Below the pieces are notes generated by a model. The model saw only the letters and a program-made list of their open reading frames with translations, searched no databases and had not been told where the DNA came from. Position numbers and translations under genes: made by a program. A DNA stretch of 64,000 bases from Nitrospirillum amazonense (GTDB lineage Bacteria; Pseudomonadota; Alphaproteobacteria; Azospirillales; Azospirillaceae): contig NZ_VITN01000003.1 of assembly GCF_007828045.1 (NCBI RefSeq), forward strand, positions 248,001 to 312,000, read 5' to 3'. Shown one piece after another: positions 1 to 8,431 of this stretch (position 1 is the stretch's first letter; every line of letters starts with the position of its first letter).

Positions 1-18
1 CCGATAGGCGGAGGGGCC

Positions 19-1017
19 ATGGGCACGCGCGCGGCGTCGGACATCAGCGAGGAACACGGGCTGATCTGCGGATTCCTGATCCGCAACGGAACGGTGGCGC
101 CGGTCCCCTGGCCCGGCATCAACGACGCCATGGCGGAACCCGGCGGCCTGGTCTGGCTGCATTTCAACCTGGTGGACGTGCGCGCCCGGCAATGGATCGA
201 GGCCATGCCCACCCTGCCGCGCGGTGCCCGCCAGGCCCTGCTGGGCCAGGACAGCCATTTCCGCCTGGAACCGGTGGGTGACGGCCTCACCGGCGTGCTG
301 GCCGACCTGCACCACCGCTTCGATGATCCCGCCGGCGGCCTGGGTCAGTTGCGCCTGTATATGGATTCCCATCTGGTCATTACCGCCCGGCGCCAGCCGC
401 TGATGGCGGTGGACCAGCTGCGCCGCGCCATCAGCCAAGGCCTGGCGCCCACCAGCGCCGTCGATCTGATCGCCCACCTCATGTTCCACCTGACCGACAC
501 GGTGGCGGCGGAGGTCAGCGAGCTGGCCAACGATGTCGACGATGTGGAGGACGCCTTGCTGGCCGACCGGCTGGAGGATGAGGGGGAGAAGCTGGGGCGC
601 ATCCGCCGCACCTCCGCTCGCCTGCGCCGCCACATCGGCCCGCAGCGCACGGCGCTGAACGTGGCGCTGGGCCGCCTGCCCGGCTGGTGCGGGGGCGAGG
701 ACCAGGCCCGCCTGCGCCAGGGTATCGACCGGCTGGACGGCGTCGGCCAGGATCTCGATCTGGTGCAGGAACGCGCCCGCCTGCTGCAGGACGAACTGTC
801 CAACCGCTTCAGCGAGGCCACCAACCGCAACCTCTACATCCTGTCCATCGTCACCACCATCCTGCTGCCCGTGAACCTGATCACCGGCATCTTCGGCATG
901 AACGTGGGCGGCCTGCCGTGGAGCGGCCACGACGCCGGCTTCATGTGGGTGTGCGGCGTCATGGTCTTCACCATCCTGGTGTCCCTGGTGGTGCTGCACT
1001 GGCGCCGGCTGTTCTAG
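19..1017 (+). CDS. zntB: ZntB/CorA-family divalent metal transporter
   Basis: The product (332 aa) belongs to the CorA/ZntB 2-TM-GxN family, which moves divalent metals such as Zn2+ or Mg2+ across the inner membrane as a pentamer. A long soluble N-terminal domain (about 1-265) with acidic helices is followed by TM1 (about 271-291), the signature GMN near residues 293-295 (context GIFGMNVGG), and TM2 (about 308-328), ending in a short basic tail. Length and the GMNVGG context fit ZntB better than classical CorA. GGAGG about 5 bases before the ATG supports the start. The gene ends in a strong hairpin shared with the convergent TetR gene. Metal specificity cannot be read from sequence. Confidence 0.85.
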   Translation: MGTRAASDISEEHGLICGFLIRNGTVAPVPWPGINDAMAEPGGLVWLHFNLVDVRARQWIEAMPTLPRGARQALLGQDSHFRLEPVGDGLTGVLADLHHRFDDPAGGLGQLRLYMDSHLVITARRQPLMAVDQLRRAISQGLAPTSAVDLIAHLMFHLTDTVAAEVSELANDVDDVEDALLADRLEDEGEKLGRIRRTSARLRRHIGPQRTALNVALGRLPGWCGGEDQARLRQGIDRLDGVGQDLDLVQERARLLQDELSNRFSEATNRNLYILSIVTTILLPVNLITGIFGMNVGGLPWSGHDAGFMWVCGVMVFTILVSLVVLHWRRLF

Positions 1018-1022
1018 GCGTT

Positions 1023-1046
1023 TCCGACCTTCGCTGAAGCGTCGGA
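1023..1046. terminator. Hairpin between convergent zntB and tetR genes
   Basis: TCCGAC-CTTC pairs with GAAG-(C)-GTCGGA around a GCT loop, leaving one bulged base. It occupies almost the whole 35-bp gap between two converging stop codons, the expected place for a bidirectional terminator. There is no clear T-run, so function as an intrinsic terminator is inferred. Confidence 0.5.
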
Positions 1047-1052
1047 GGAACT

Positions 1053-1718
1053 CTAGGGCCGCTCCTCGCCCTGAACCGGCGGCACCTGCCGGTCCAACAG
1101 GGCGAACGTGGCGTTCAGATGATCAGCCAGGGGGCGGGCGGTGTCTGGATGGGCCGCATGGTCCCGGCGCCAGTCCTCCTGGGCCAGGCGCAGGGCACCG
1201 ATCGCCAGCATGGCCGCCATGCGCACATCCTCGGGTGGTCGGTCGGGCCACCGTTCCGCCATCACCTGGGCCAGGTCGCGTTCCATATCCACCATCTTGG
1301 CCAGCTTGCGGGCGCGCAGAGTCTCGGTGGAGCGCAGCAGGGCGTCGGCAGCGATGGCCACCTTGGTTTCGAAGCGGGCGACCAGCGTCAGCAGACAGTG
1401 CCGCGCGGCGGCCAGGGGGGACTGGTCCGTCGGCTCCTGCCGCAGGGCCGGGCCAATGGCCTCCACGAAGCCGCTGCCCTGCCAGGCCAGCAGCACGTCT
1501 TCCTTGGACTTGAAATAATAGAAGAAGGTGCGCCGGGCGATGCCGGCGGCGGCGGCGATGGCATCCAGGGTCGTCGCCTCGAACCCGTTCTCCATGAACA
1601 GCCTCAGGCCGGTATCGGCGATGCGCTGCATCGTCTCCCGGCGCTTGCGGTCGCGCAGGCCTTCGGTCTTGCCCGGCGTCGCGGCGGATGGGAGGGCGGA
1701 TGGGGGGGCGGTGTCCAT
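1053..1718 (-). CDS. TetR/AcrR-family transcriptional repressor
   Basis: The product (221 aa from the chosen ATG) has a TetR N-terminal DNA-binding domain: the helix-turn-helix covers about residues 20-66 and includes the signature FFYYFKSKEDVLLAW, preceded by TTLDAIAAAAGIARR. The C-terminal ligand/dimer domain is not recognisable. The frame stays open upstream to 1802, but that longer start would run through the operator palindromes at 1775-1809, so the internal ATG at 1718 is preferred. It is divergent from the SDR gene at 1847 and probably represses both it and itself through those palindromes. The inducer is unknown. Confidence 0.85.
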   Translation of the reverse strand: MDTAPPSALPSAATPGKTEGLRDRKRRETMQRIADTGLRLFMENGFEATTLDAIAAAAGIARRTFFYYFKSKEDVLLAWQGSGFVEAIGPALRQEPTDQSPLAAARHCLLTLVARFETKVAIAADALLRSTETLRARKLAKMVDMERDLAQVMAERWPDRPPEDVRMAAMLAIGALRLAQEDWRRDHAAHPDTARPLADHLNATFALLDRQVPPVQGEERP

Positions 1719-1774
1719 GGCGGCTCTTATCGCATGAACGGCCTGTCCTTGAAACGGCTTGGCCTTGAAATGTT

Positions 1775-1809
1775 GCACTCGGTGCGATATCCAATATCGC
1801 ACTCAGTGC
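1775..1809. promoter_or_regulatory. Paired TetR operator palindromes
   Basis: Two near-identical 11-bp palindromes, GCACTCGGTGC (1775-1785) and GCACTCAGTGC (1799-1809), lie 24 bp apart centre to centre in the tetR/SDR divergent intergenic region. Flanking bases (GATAT / ATATC) add an outer dyad. About two helical turns between centres would suit two TetR dimers on one DNA face. Assignment to the adjacent regulator is inferred from position. Confidence 0.7.
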
Positions 1810-1846
1810 GAATTTACGCATGGTGTAAATTTATCGGAGAGGCACA

Positions 1847-2665
1847 ATGACCAAGACCTGGTTCATCACCGGCGCCAATCGCGGCTTTGGCCGTATCTGG
1901 GCGGAGGCGGCCCTGCGGCGCGGCGACCGGGTGGCCGCCACCGCCCGTGACATAGGGGCCTTGACCGACCTGGCCGCCGCGTATGGCGACCGGCTGGCGC
2001 CCCTGGCCTTGGACGTCACCGACCGTGACGGCGTGTTCCGGGCGGTGGCGCGGGCCCACGCGCATTTCGGCGGGCTGGACGTGGTGCTCAGCAACGCCGG
2101 CTATGGCTGCATGGGTGCTGTGGAGGAGATGACGGTAGAGGCGGCGCGCGCCAATTTCGACACCAACGTCTTCGGCACGCTGTCTGTCATCCAGGCGGCC
2201 GTGCCGTTGTTGCGGGCCCAGGGGCATGGCCATATCCTGACGGTATCCAGCATTGGCGGCGTGGTCAGCTTCCCCACCGCCGGCGTCTATACCGCCACCA
2301 AGCATGCGGTGGAGGCGTTGAGCGAGGCCTTGGCCGGAGAGGTCGCGGGCTTCGGCATCAAGGTGACCATCATCGAGCCCGGCAGCTTCGCCACCGATTT
2401 CCGCGCCTCCATCGCCCACGCGCCGGCGATGGCCGACTATGACGGCGTGCGCGCCGCCGTCATGGCCAACTTCAAACCGGAAATGTCGGGAAATCCCCAG
2501 GCCACCGCGGATGCCATCCTGAAGGTGGTGGATGCCGAGACCCCGCCCCTGCGCCTGCTGCTGGGCACGGGGCCGCTGCCCCTGATCCGCCAGGTTTACG
2601 CCCGCCGCCTGGCCGCGTGGGAGGAATGGGCGGAGGTCTCGGCCGCAGCCCACGGTCAGCGCTGA
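1847..2665 (+). CDS. SDR-family NAD(P)-dependent oxidoreductase
   Basis: A classical short-chain dehydrogenase (272 aa). The Rossmann glycine motif is TGANRGFG (8-15), followed by the NAG motif (SNAGYG, about 82-87), a serine in VSSIGG (about 134), and the catalytic pair Tyr148/Lys152 in YTATK. The long C-terminal part suggests an SDR acting on a hydrophobic or ketone/aldehyde substrate, but the substrate is not determinable. A good Shine-Dalgarno (GGAGAGG) precedes the ATG. It is divergent from a TetR regulator with paired operators, so is probably induced by that regulator's ligand. Its 3' end overlaps the convergent membrane-protein gene by 10 bp. Confidence 0.88.
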   Translation: MTKTWFITGANRGFGRIWAEAALRRGDRVAATARDIGALTDLAAAYGDRLAPLALDVTDRDGVFRAVARAHAHFGGLDVVLSNAGYGCMGAVEEMTVEAARANFDTNVFGTLSVIQAAVPLLRAQGHGHILTVSSIGGVVSFPTAGVYTATKHAVEALSEALAGEVAGFGIKVTIIEPGSFATDFRASIAHAPAMADYDGVRAAVMANFKPEMSGNPQATADAILKVVDAETPPLRLLLGTGPLPLIRQVYARRLAAWEEWAEVSAAAHGQR

Positions 2666-3057
2666 CGAGCCTCCAGCCCGGCTCCGGCGGCCAGCGACCC
2701 CAGCGCCAGGGCGGTCACGGCGCTGGTGCTCGCCAGCAGGAAGGCGGCGTCGTCCAGCGCCATGCCCACCAGCGCGGCGGCGGCGGCCACCAGCAGGGCC
2801 AGGGCCGCCAGCAACAGGCCGCCACCCCTCAACCGCTGGCGGGTGGCCGCCAGGCCGGCCAGGGCCGCGATGGCGTAGGCGGCCATTTCCACGCCGCCCG
2901 CCCCATGCGGATTGTGACGCGAGGCCATCAGGGCCAGGCCGCCGGCGATGGACGATAGGGGCGGGAACAGCGGCCCCAGGCGCGTGAAGGGGAAATTGGC
3001 CAGGGGGCTGCGGGCATAGGCTTCGCGGGCCAGGCTGTCATGGGCGAGGGCGTTCAT
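2656..3057 (-). CDS. Small hydrophobic membrane protein, unknown function
   Basis: 133 aa with a hydrophilic N-terminus (about 1-30) and roughly three or four Ala/Leu/Gly-rich hydrophobic segments (about 34-48, 58-72, 80-100, 108-125). I recognise no family. It lies 24 bp downstream of the tautomerase gene on the same strand, so it is probably co-transcribed with it under the divergent LysR regulator. The stop overlaps the 3' end of the SDR gene. Confidence 0.6.
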   Translation of the reverse strand: MNALAHDSLAREAYARSPLANFPFTRLGPLFPPLSSIAGGLALMASRHNPHGAGGVEMAAYAIAALAGLAATRQRLRGGGLLLAALALLVAAAAALVGMALDDAAFLLASTSAVTALALGSLAAGAGLEARQR

Positions 3058-3081
3058 GGCGGTTCTCCCGCGTGTATGGGT

Positions 3082-3471
3082 TCAGGTGGGGCTGACGTAA
3101 GAGGCGAGGCCGTTGCCGAAGGACCAGTCGTCCCGTTGGTTGGGCGCCAGCACCACCATCACGTCCTCTGGCCGCAGGCCGGGGGCGCGGGTCAGATTCT
3201 CAGCGATGGCGCGGTACAGGGCTTGCTTCTGCGCGGTGTCACGCCAGTTGCTGGCCAGGATGGTGATCATCACCAAGTCGTCGGTGCGGTGTCCGTCCAG
3301 GTAGTCAGCGTCGTAGTGGAAGGCGTCGCACTCATGCTGGTCGATCAGCTGGAAGCGGTCGGCGGCCGGCACGCCGAAGGTGTCGACCAGTGCCTGATGC
3401 ACGCCGTCGGCGATGGCGCGGATATGGGCGGCCGGCTTGCCCTTGATCAGGGAGATGCGGACGAGGGGCAT
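3082..3471 (-). CDS. Tautomerase-family protein (4-OT-like)
   Basis: 129 aa. After Met removal the protein would start with proline (MPLVRISLIKG), the catalytic base of the 4-oxalocrotonate tautomerase superfamily. Residues 1-60 form one beta-alpha-beta unit (GVHQALVDTFGVPAADRFQ), and a second related unit follows (WRDTAQKQALYRAIAENL, then VMVVLAPNQRDDWSFGNG), as in the fused 'tautomerase_2' group of about 130 aa. The substrate is unknown. First gene of a probable two-gene operon, divergent from a LysR regulator that likely controls it. Confidence 0.8.
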   Translation of the reverse strand: MPLVRISLIKGKPAAHIRAIADGVHQALVDTFGVPAADRFQLIDQHECDAFHYDADYLDGHRTDDLVMITILASNWRDTAQKQALYRAIAENLTRAPGLRPEDVMVVLAPNQRDDWSFGNGLASYVSPT

Positions 3472-3550
3472 GGTGCGCTCCGTTCTTCAAAAGGGGCGGG
3501 CGGACCCGCTTGACGTTCTTGAAGGTAGGGGGGCACAATCATTCCGAAAA

Positions 3551-3565
3551 TTTGAAACTTACAAA
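3551..3565. promoter_or_regulatory. Candidate LysR-type operator
   Basis: TTTG-N7-CAAA forms a dyad in an unusually AT-rich stretch (about 3535-3600) between the divergent tautomerase and lysR genes. It fits the general LysR-box pattern of an interrupted palindrome with a T/A at each end. Only one example is present, so the call rests on position and symmetry. Confidence 0.45.
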
Positions 3566-3603
3566 CAAATGCATCCATATAATCGAACTATTGGAGCCCG
3601 GCT

Positions 3604-4503
3604 TTGGTGGCGCGCGTCAACCTCGACATGGATGTCCTGCGGACCTTCGTGACAGGCTTCGAGCTGGGCAGCTTCGCCCGCGCGGCTGAACGGCTGGGCC
3701 GGTCGCAATCCGCGATCAGCACCCAGCTGCGCAAGCTGGAGGATCAGATCGGCCGGCCCCTGGTTCAGAAATCCGGGCGCGGCCTGGCCCTGACCCCTGC
3801 CGGCGAAAGCCTGCTGAGCTACGCCAAGCGCCTCCTGGACTTAAATGATGAGGCTGTGGACGGCATCCGGGGGGCGGAGGTCGCGGGCTGGGTGCGCCTG
3901 GGCCTGCCGCAGGATTTCGCCGAAACCTGGCTGCCCGGCGTGTTGAACCGTTTCAACCGGGCCCATCCCAAGGTGCGGGTGGAGGTGCAGGTGGACCGCA
4001 GCACCCCCCTGACGGAAAAAACGGTGAAGGGCGAACTGGACCTGGCCCTCATCTGGGGTGATGGCCGGGGCATCCCCCATGCCCGGCAGGTGGCCGAGCT
4101 GCCCATCGCCTGGATCGGGCGGCCTGATTGGCCCGGCTTGGCGGCCTTGGAGGGGGAGCCCCTGCCGCTGGCCGTGCTGCCGGCCCCCTGCGCTTTCCGC
4201 TCCGCCGCGGTGGCGGCGCTGGATGGCGCCGGCCTGCCCTGGCGCCTGGCCTTCACCAGCCCCAGCCTGTCCGGACTATGGGCGGCGGCGGAGGGTGGGC
4301 TGGGCCTGACGGTGCGCACCACCGTCACCATGCCCCGCACCTTGTCCGTGCTGGACCCCGCCGCCACCGGCTTGCCGCCCCTGCCGCGCGTTCCCTTGGC
4401 CCTGCACCGGGCGGAGGCGGACCCGTCCCCGGCCGCCGCCCGTCTGGCCGACATCCTGCTGGACACCATCCGGGATGAACTGGGGCTGCCGGCGGAAGGC
4501 TGA
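3604..4503 (+). CDS. LysR-family transcriptional regulator
   Basis: 299 aa. The N-terminal winged helix-turn-helix is clear (FARAAERLGRSQSAISTQLRKLE, shown in part: AAERLGRSQSAISTQLRKLE, about 24-43), followed by the usual linker helix and a periplasmic-binding-like effector domain (about 90-290). The frame opens with TTG at 3604 or GTG at 3607; ATG codons further in (MDVLRTF) would also leave an intact HTH. It is divergent from the tautomerase operon, the classic LysR arrangement, and probably activates it. It converges on the MFS gene with a 19-bp gap. Confidence 0.85.
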   Translation: MVARVNLDMDVLRTFVTGFELGSFARAAERLGRSQSAISTQLRKLEDQIGRPLVQKSGRGLALTPAGESLLSYAKRLLDLNDEAVDGIRGAEVAGWVRLGLPQDFAETWLPGVLNRFNRAHPKVRVEVQVDRSTPLTEKTVKGELDLALIWGDGRGIPHARQVAELPIAWIGRPDWPGLAALEGEPLPLAVLPAPCAFRSAAVAALDGAGLPWRLAFTSPSLSGLWAAAEGGLGLTVRTTVTMPRTLSVLDPAATGLPPLPRVPLALHRAEADPSPAAARLADILLDTIRDELGLPAEG

Positions 4504-4522
4504 CCGCCGTCCCCGCCACGCG

Positions 4523-5797
4523 TCAGGACGGCAGGCCCGGGGCCAGGCCGGCGGTCGGCCGCATCTGGCGCCAGGGCAGCAGGATGGGCGTCGCCAGCAT
4601 GAGGATGCCGGCGATGGCGATGGCGACGCGGGGGCTGGTCATGTCGGCCAGCAGGCCCCACAGGGCGATCAGCGCCGCCGTCGTCAGGCTGTTGGTGACC
4701 GACCAGGCGGACAGGGTGCGGGCGACCCGGTCGGCGGCCAGCTGTTCCAGGCGGAACGAGGCCATGACCGGGTTGAAGGCGCCGCAGCACAGCACCAGCC
4801 CGAACTGGACGGCGATGACCAGGACCAGGCCGGGGGTGCCGGGGCCGATGAAGGCCAGGCCCAGGGACCAGGCGGCCCGCAGGGTTCCCGTGGCCAGGAT
4901 GGTGGTGCGCTGGCCCAGGCGCCCCGCCAGCGGGCGCGCCAGGCGCGACCCGATCAGCCCGCCGACACAAGGCAGGCCGAAGGCCAAGCCGTACTGCCAG
5001 GGCGTGTAGGCCAGCGGCCCCAGCATCAGAAAGGCCATCAGCGGCGCGCTGACCATGATCATGGCGTTCACCAGCACGGTGTTGAGAAACAGCCGCAGCA
5101 GCGTCGGATGCGCCAGAATGAAACGCCAGCCGTCCAGCAATTCGGCCAGCCGCCGGCTGGGCCCGGGGGCCCGCGTCGGCGGACGCTCCCGCCCCTTGAT
5201 CATGCCGATGCCCAGGGCCGACAGCAGATAGGTGACGGCATCGACCAGGACGGTGGTCACGGGACCCATCAGGCCTATGGCCATCCCGCCCAGGGGCGGC
5301 CCGGCGATGGTCGCGACCCAGCCGGTGGATTCCAGCACCGCGTTGGCGGTGATCAGATCCTCCCGGGGAACCAGCGCCTTGATGTAGGCACCGCTGGCCG
5401 CGGTGAAGGTGATGTTGGCGGTGGCGACGATGATGGAGACGACCAGCAACTGGGCATAGCTCAGCCAGCCCAGCGGATAGGCGACGGGAACGGTGATGAT
5501 GGCGGCGAAGCGGACCATATCCATGAGGATCAGCACGCCCCGCTTGGCCCGGAACTCGGCCCAGGGCCCCATGGGAATGGCGGCGACCGCCCCCGCCGCC
5601 AGGCCTCCCGCCATCATCAGGGACACGGCGGCGGGCCCGCAGTGCAACACCGTGACCGCGATCAGGGGAAAGCCGCCCCAGGCCAGCCAGGTGCCCGCGA
5701 CGCTGACGGCGTAGGCCGTCCACAGCCAATTGAACTCCGGGCCCAGCGACCGTCCGCCCAACGACCATCCCACCAGTGACCGCCCCCACGCCGCCAT
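4523..5797 (-). CDS. Major facilitator superfamily transporter
   Basis: 424 aa with about 10-12 hydrophobic helices. It resembles the MFS_3 / enterobactin-exporter-like group: a loop with RAKRGVLILMDMVR between TM2 and TM3, TAASGAYIKALVPREDLITA in the TM4-5 region, and a repeat of the loop in the second half (ARPLAGRLGQRTTILATG). The extreme N-terminus carries a short internal repeat (GRSL-GWSL-GRSL) before TM1, so the true start could be slightly downstream. Substrate unknown; efflux is the likely role. Its promoter would lie in 5798-5950, shared with the terminator region of the tRNA genes. Confidence 0.75.
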   Translation of the reverse strand: MAAWGRSLVGWSLGGRSLGPEFNWLWTAYAVSVAGTWLAWGGFPLIAVTVLHCGPAAVSLMMAGGLAAGAVAAIPMGPWAEFRAKRGVLILMDMVRFAAIITVPVAYPLGWLSYAQLLVVSIIVATANITFTAASGAYIKALVPREDLITANAVLESTGWVATIAGPPLGGMAIGLMGPVTTVLVDAVTYLLSALGIGMIKGRERPPTRAPGPSRRLAELLDGWRFILAHPTLLRLFLNTVLVNAMIMVSAPLMAFLMLGPLAYTPWQYGLAFGLPCVGGLIGSRLARPLAGRLGQRTTILATGTLRAAWSLGLAFIGPGTPGLVLVIAVQFGLVLCCGAFNPVMASFRLEQLAADRVARTLSAWSVTNSLTTAALIALWGLLADMTSPRVAIAIAGILMLATPILLPWRQMRPTAGLAPGLPS

Positions 5798-5951
5798 TGC
5801 CCAAAGCCCCGCCGCGAATGCCCGGGCACAGGAAAGCAGGAGAGGGCGCCGCCTTCCAGCGGCTTTCGCGAGCGTCGCGCGTCAGATAGGTGGGATGACG
5901 AGGACGGGCAGCAGGATGCGGCGAGGAGGGAAAGTTGACGCCGGAAACGCA

Positions 5952-5975
5952 AAAGGCGCCCGAGTGGGCGCCTTT
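5952..5975 (-). terminator. Intrinsic terminator of the downstream tRNA-Gly
   Basis: A perfect 10-bp stem AAAGGCGCCC / GGGCGCCTTT around a 4-base loop is followed on the minus strand by TTTTGCG. It lies 38 bp beyond the 3' end of the tRNA-Gly at 6013-6087. Confidence 0.85.
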
Positions 5976-6012
5976 GATGCGTTTTGCGTTCTTTGCCGTG
6001 TTCTGGAGAGAC

Positions 6013-6087
6013 TGGAGCGGGCGAAGGGATTCGAACCCTCGACCCCAACCTTGGCAAGGTTGTGCTCTACCCCTGAGCTACGCCCGC
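6013..6087 (-). tRNA. tRNA-Gly (anticodon GCC)
   Basis: 75 nt including an encoded CCA. The acceptor stem GCGGGCG/CGCCCGC, discriminator U, D-arm GCTC...GAGC and T-arm with GTTCGAATC are present; the anticodon loop TTGCCAA gives anticodon GCC. An identical copy lies at 6187-6261, and each copy has its own terminator. Confidence 0.97.
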
Positions 6088-6131
6088 GTACCCAACTCTC
6101 CGCCCTCACAGGGAAGGCTCACCTAAAAGCG

Positions 6132-6159
6132 AAAGGCCGAACCAGCCGGCCCGGCCTTT
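6132..6159 (-). terminator. Intrinsic terminator between the two tRNA-Gly genes
   Basis: Stem AAAGGCCG / CGGCCTTT with a 12-base loop, a short run of T on the minus strand, 28 bp past the 3' end of the upstream tRNA-Gly copy. This implies that the two copies are separate transcription units or that the first is partly attenuated. Confidence 0.7.
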
Positions 6160-6186
6160 TCTCGCTTGCTCTTCCCGGAGGAAGAT

Positions 6187-6261
6187 TGGAGCGGGCGAAG
6201 GGATTCGAACCCTCGACCCCAACCTTGGCAAGGTTGTGCTCTACCCCTGAGCTACGCCCGC
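6187..6261 (-). tRNA. tRNA-Gly (anticodon GCC), second identical copy
   Basis: Base-for-base identical to the 6013-6087 tRNA (75 nt with CCA), anticodon GCC, same strand, 99 bp upstream. A recent tandem duplication or gene conversion is implied, because flanking sequences differ. Confidence 0.97.
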
Positions 6262-6555
6262 ACTCCATTCCGACGTTCGGCACCGACCTCGCGATCAGTG
6301 CCCCCCGGCGGTGAGCGCGGATAATATGCAGGTGCCGATCGAATGCAAGCGCTTTTTTCAGGAAAAATCGGGCGCCTTTTTTCCCCGCGCGGGGGCGGCT
6401 ATAAGGGACCGGTCACCCGCCCCGACGGCGCGTGGGGCGCGCACGCCCCTTGCGGCGGCGATCCGGCGGACTCATTTCAGGGACCTACGCGCGGGGGCCC
6501 CATGCCGTGCCCAGGGTGGGCGGCGGCTCCTGCGGCTGAGAAGGGATACGAGGCC

Positions 6556-7488
6556 ATGCAGTTTCCGACCAACGCCGCCCCCGGTGGCAACGCCCCGGTG
6601 GACAAGTCCGACCTGATCAAGGACGGCAGCGACCGCACCTTCATGGCCGATGTCATCGAAGCCTCACGCGAGGTGCCGGTGATCGTGGACTTCTGGGCGC
6701 CGTGGTGCGGCCCCTGCAAGACCTTGGGCCCCATCATCGAAAAGGCGGTGCTGGCCGCCAAGGGTGCTGTGAAGCTGGTCAAGATCGATACCGACCAGAA
6801 CCCGGCCATCGCCGGCCAGCTGCGCATCCAGTCCATTCCCGCCGTCTACGCCTTCTTCCAGGGCCGGCCGGTGGACGGCTTCACCGGCGCCCTGCCGGAA
6901 AGCCAGGTGAAGCAGTTCATCGACCGTCTGGTGCAGGCGGCGGGTGGCGTGCCCGGCGCCGCCGACATCGCCGCCGTGCTGGAGGAGGCGGGCCAACTGC
7001 TGGAGTCGGGCGACGCCCAGACGGCCGCCGCCCTCTATAACGAAGTGCTGGGCGAGGAACCGGAGAACGCCGCCGCCTATGCCGGCCTGATCCGCTGCCT
7101 GCTGGCCGCCGACCAGACCGACACCGCGCAGGAGATGCTGGACCAGGCGCCGGCGGCCCTGGCCAAGGCGCCGGAGATCGTGGCCCTGCGCACGCAGATG
7201 GACCTGGCCCGCCAGGCGGCGGACATGGGCCCGGTGGGCGACCTGGAACGGGCAGTGGCGGCCGACGCCAACAACCACCAGGCCCGCTACGACCTGGCCC
7301 TGGCCCTGTATGCCGGCGGCCAGCAGGAAGCGGCGGTGGACCACCTGCTGGACATCGTGAAGCGCGACCGCGAATGGAACGAGCAGGCGGCCCGCAAGCA
7401 GCTGGTGAAGTTCTTCGAGGCCCTGGGCTTCAAGCACCCGCTGGCCATCGCGGGGCGGCGCAAGCTCTCTTCCATTCTTTTCGCTTAG
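6556..7488 (+). CDS. cnoX: Thioredoxin-TPR chaperone (CnoX/YbbN family)
   Basis: 310 aa. An N-terminal thioredoxin fold (about 20-135) has the redox-active WCGPCK motif with Cys51 and Cys54, the cis-Pro loop IQSIPAVYAF, and a C-terminal domain of tetratricopeptide-like helices (about 150-310), including a terminal segment rich in KxLVKFFEALG. This order matches YbbN/CnoX, a holdase-type chaperone that passes clients to GroEL and DnaK. Unlike E. coli CnoX, the CxxC is complete, so it could also act as a reductase. The frame is open to 6343, but the ATG at 6556 has a Shine-Dalgarno-like GAAGGGA upstream and matches the family N-terminus. Confidence 0.88.
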   Translation: MQFPTNAAPGGNAPVDKSDLIKDGSDRTFMADVIEASREVPVIVDFWAPWCGPCKTLGPIIEKAVLAAKGAVKLVKIDTDQNPAIAGQLRIQSIPAVYAFFQGRPVDGFTGALPESQVKQFIDRLVQAAGGVPGAADIAAVLEEAGQLLESGDAQTAAALYNEVLGEEPENAAAYAGLIRCLLAADQTDTAQEMLDQAPAALAKAPEIVALRTQMDLARQAADMGPVGDLERAVAADANNHQARYDLALALYAGGQQEAAVDHLLDIVKRDREWNEQAARKQLVKFFEALGFKHPLAIAGRRKLSSILFA

Positions 7489-7528
7489 GGCCCGCTCTCC
7501 TAAGTGATTTCGCTATCGTAACGGTGTG

Positions 7529-8194
7529 ATGAGCCCCTTCGCCCCCACCTTCGAGCAGCTGCCGGCCAGCATCCCCGTCTTTCCTTTGACGGGGGTGCTG
7601 CTGCTGCCCCGGGCCCGCCTGCCGCTCAACGTCTTCGAGCCGCGCTACCTGGCCATGGTGCAGGACAGCCTGGCCGGTGACCGGCTGATCGGCATGATCC
7701 AGCCGGTGGAACCGGGAACGGAAACGGACAGCAGCGTCGACCCGCCGCTGGCCGGCGTGGGCTGCTGCGGCCGGCTGACGGCCTTCGCCGAGACGGACGA
7801 CGGCCGCTATCTCATCACCCTGTCCGGCCTGTGCCGCTTCCGCATCCGGGAAGAGGTGTCCACCATGCGGGGCTATCGCCGCGTCATGGCCGACTGGTCG
7901 CCCTTCGCCGGCGATTTCGTGGCCCCGGCCGAGGGCGGCTTCGACCGCGCCGGCCTGATGGCGACGCTGAGGCCCTATTTCACCCGGCGATCGCTGACGG
8001 TGAACTGGCAGGCGCTGGGGACGGCGTCGGACGAGCAGCTGGTCGCCACCATCGCCATGTTGTGCCCTTTCACGCCGGCCGAGAAGCAGGCCCTGCTGGA
8101 GGCGCCGGATTTCATCAGTCGCGCGTCGATGCTGCTGGCGTTGGTGCAGATGGCGGTGCATGAATCGGCGGACGGCGACGCCGCGCGCCACTGA
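7529..8194 (+). CDS. LON substrate-binding domain protein
   Basis: About 221 aa consisting essentially of a Lon N-terminal (LON_substr_bdg) domain, with no AAA or protease domain. Recognisable family segments are [26 protein letters not shown] (in part [14 protein letters not shown]) and [21 protein letters not shown]. Stand-alone proteins of this type are common in alphaproteobacteria, typically next to Trm112- and thioredoxin-like genes as here; their biochemical role is unclear. GTG at 7526 immediately precedes the ATG at 7529; either may start. Confidence 0.85.
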   Translation: MSPFAPTFEQLPASIPVFPLTGVLLLPRARLPLNVFEPRYLAMVQDSLAGDRLIGMIQPVEPGTETDSSVDPPLAGVGCCGRLTAFAETDDGRYLITLSGLCRFRIREEVSTMRGYRRVMADWSPFAGDFVAPAEGGFDRAGLMATLRPYFTRRSLTVNWQALGTASDEQLVATIAMLCPFTPAEKQALLEAPDFISRASMLLALVQMAVHESADGDAARH

Positions 8195-8234
8195 TTTTCT
8201 TTCAGTCATTTTATTTTCTGAGGGACCCATTCCC

Positions 8235-8420
8235 ATGTCCGATACCGCCAAGGTCGATCCCAAGCTGCTGGAGATCCTGGTCTGTCCCCTGACCAAGGGA
8301 CCGCTCAGCTATGATGCCCAGCGCCAGGAACTGGTGAGCCAGCAGGCGCGCCTGGCCTACCCCATCCGCGACGGCATCCCCATCATGCTGGTGGACGAGG
8401 CCCGGTCCCTCGACGACTGA
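8235..8420 (+). CDS. Trm112-family small protein
   Basis: 61 aa, UPF0434/Trm112 type: [17 protein letters not shown] near the N-terminus and [17 protein letters not shown] near the C-terminus are diagnostic. Eukaryotic and archaeal Trm112 activates methyltransferases, and a similar partner role is inferred in bacteria. Only one of the zinc-ligand positions is a Cys here, as in most alphaproteobacterial members. The ATG at 8235 is selected by family length. It follows the LON gene by 40 bp and precedes the DUF971 gene by 11 bp, suggesting an operon. Confidence 0.85.
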   Translation: MSDTAKVDPKLLEILVCPLTKGPLSYDAQRQELVSQQARLAYPIRDGIPIMLVDEARSLDD

Positions 8421-8431
8421 GGCGGACAGCC

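Noticed and set aside
3819-5804. Long open frame of over 600 codons on the minus strand across the LysR and MFS genes
   Set aside because: Composition is Arg/Gly/Pro-rich and it runs antisense to lysR and in another frame of the MFS gene, both of which have clear family motifs. It is a GC-rich shadow frame.
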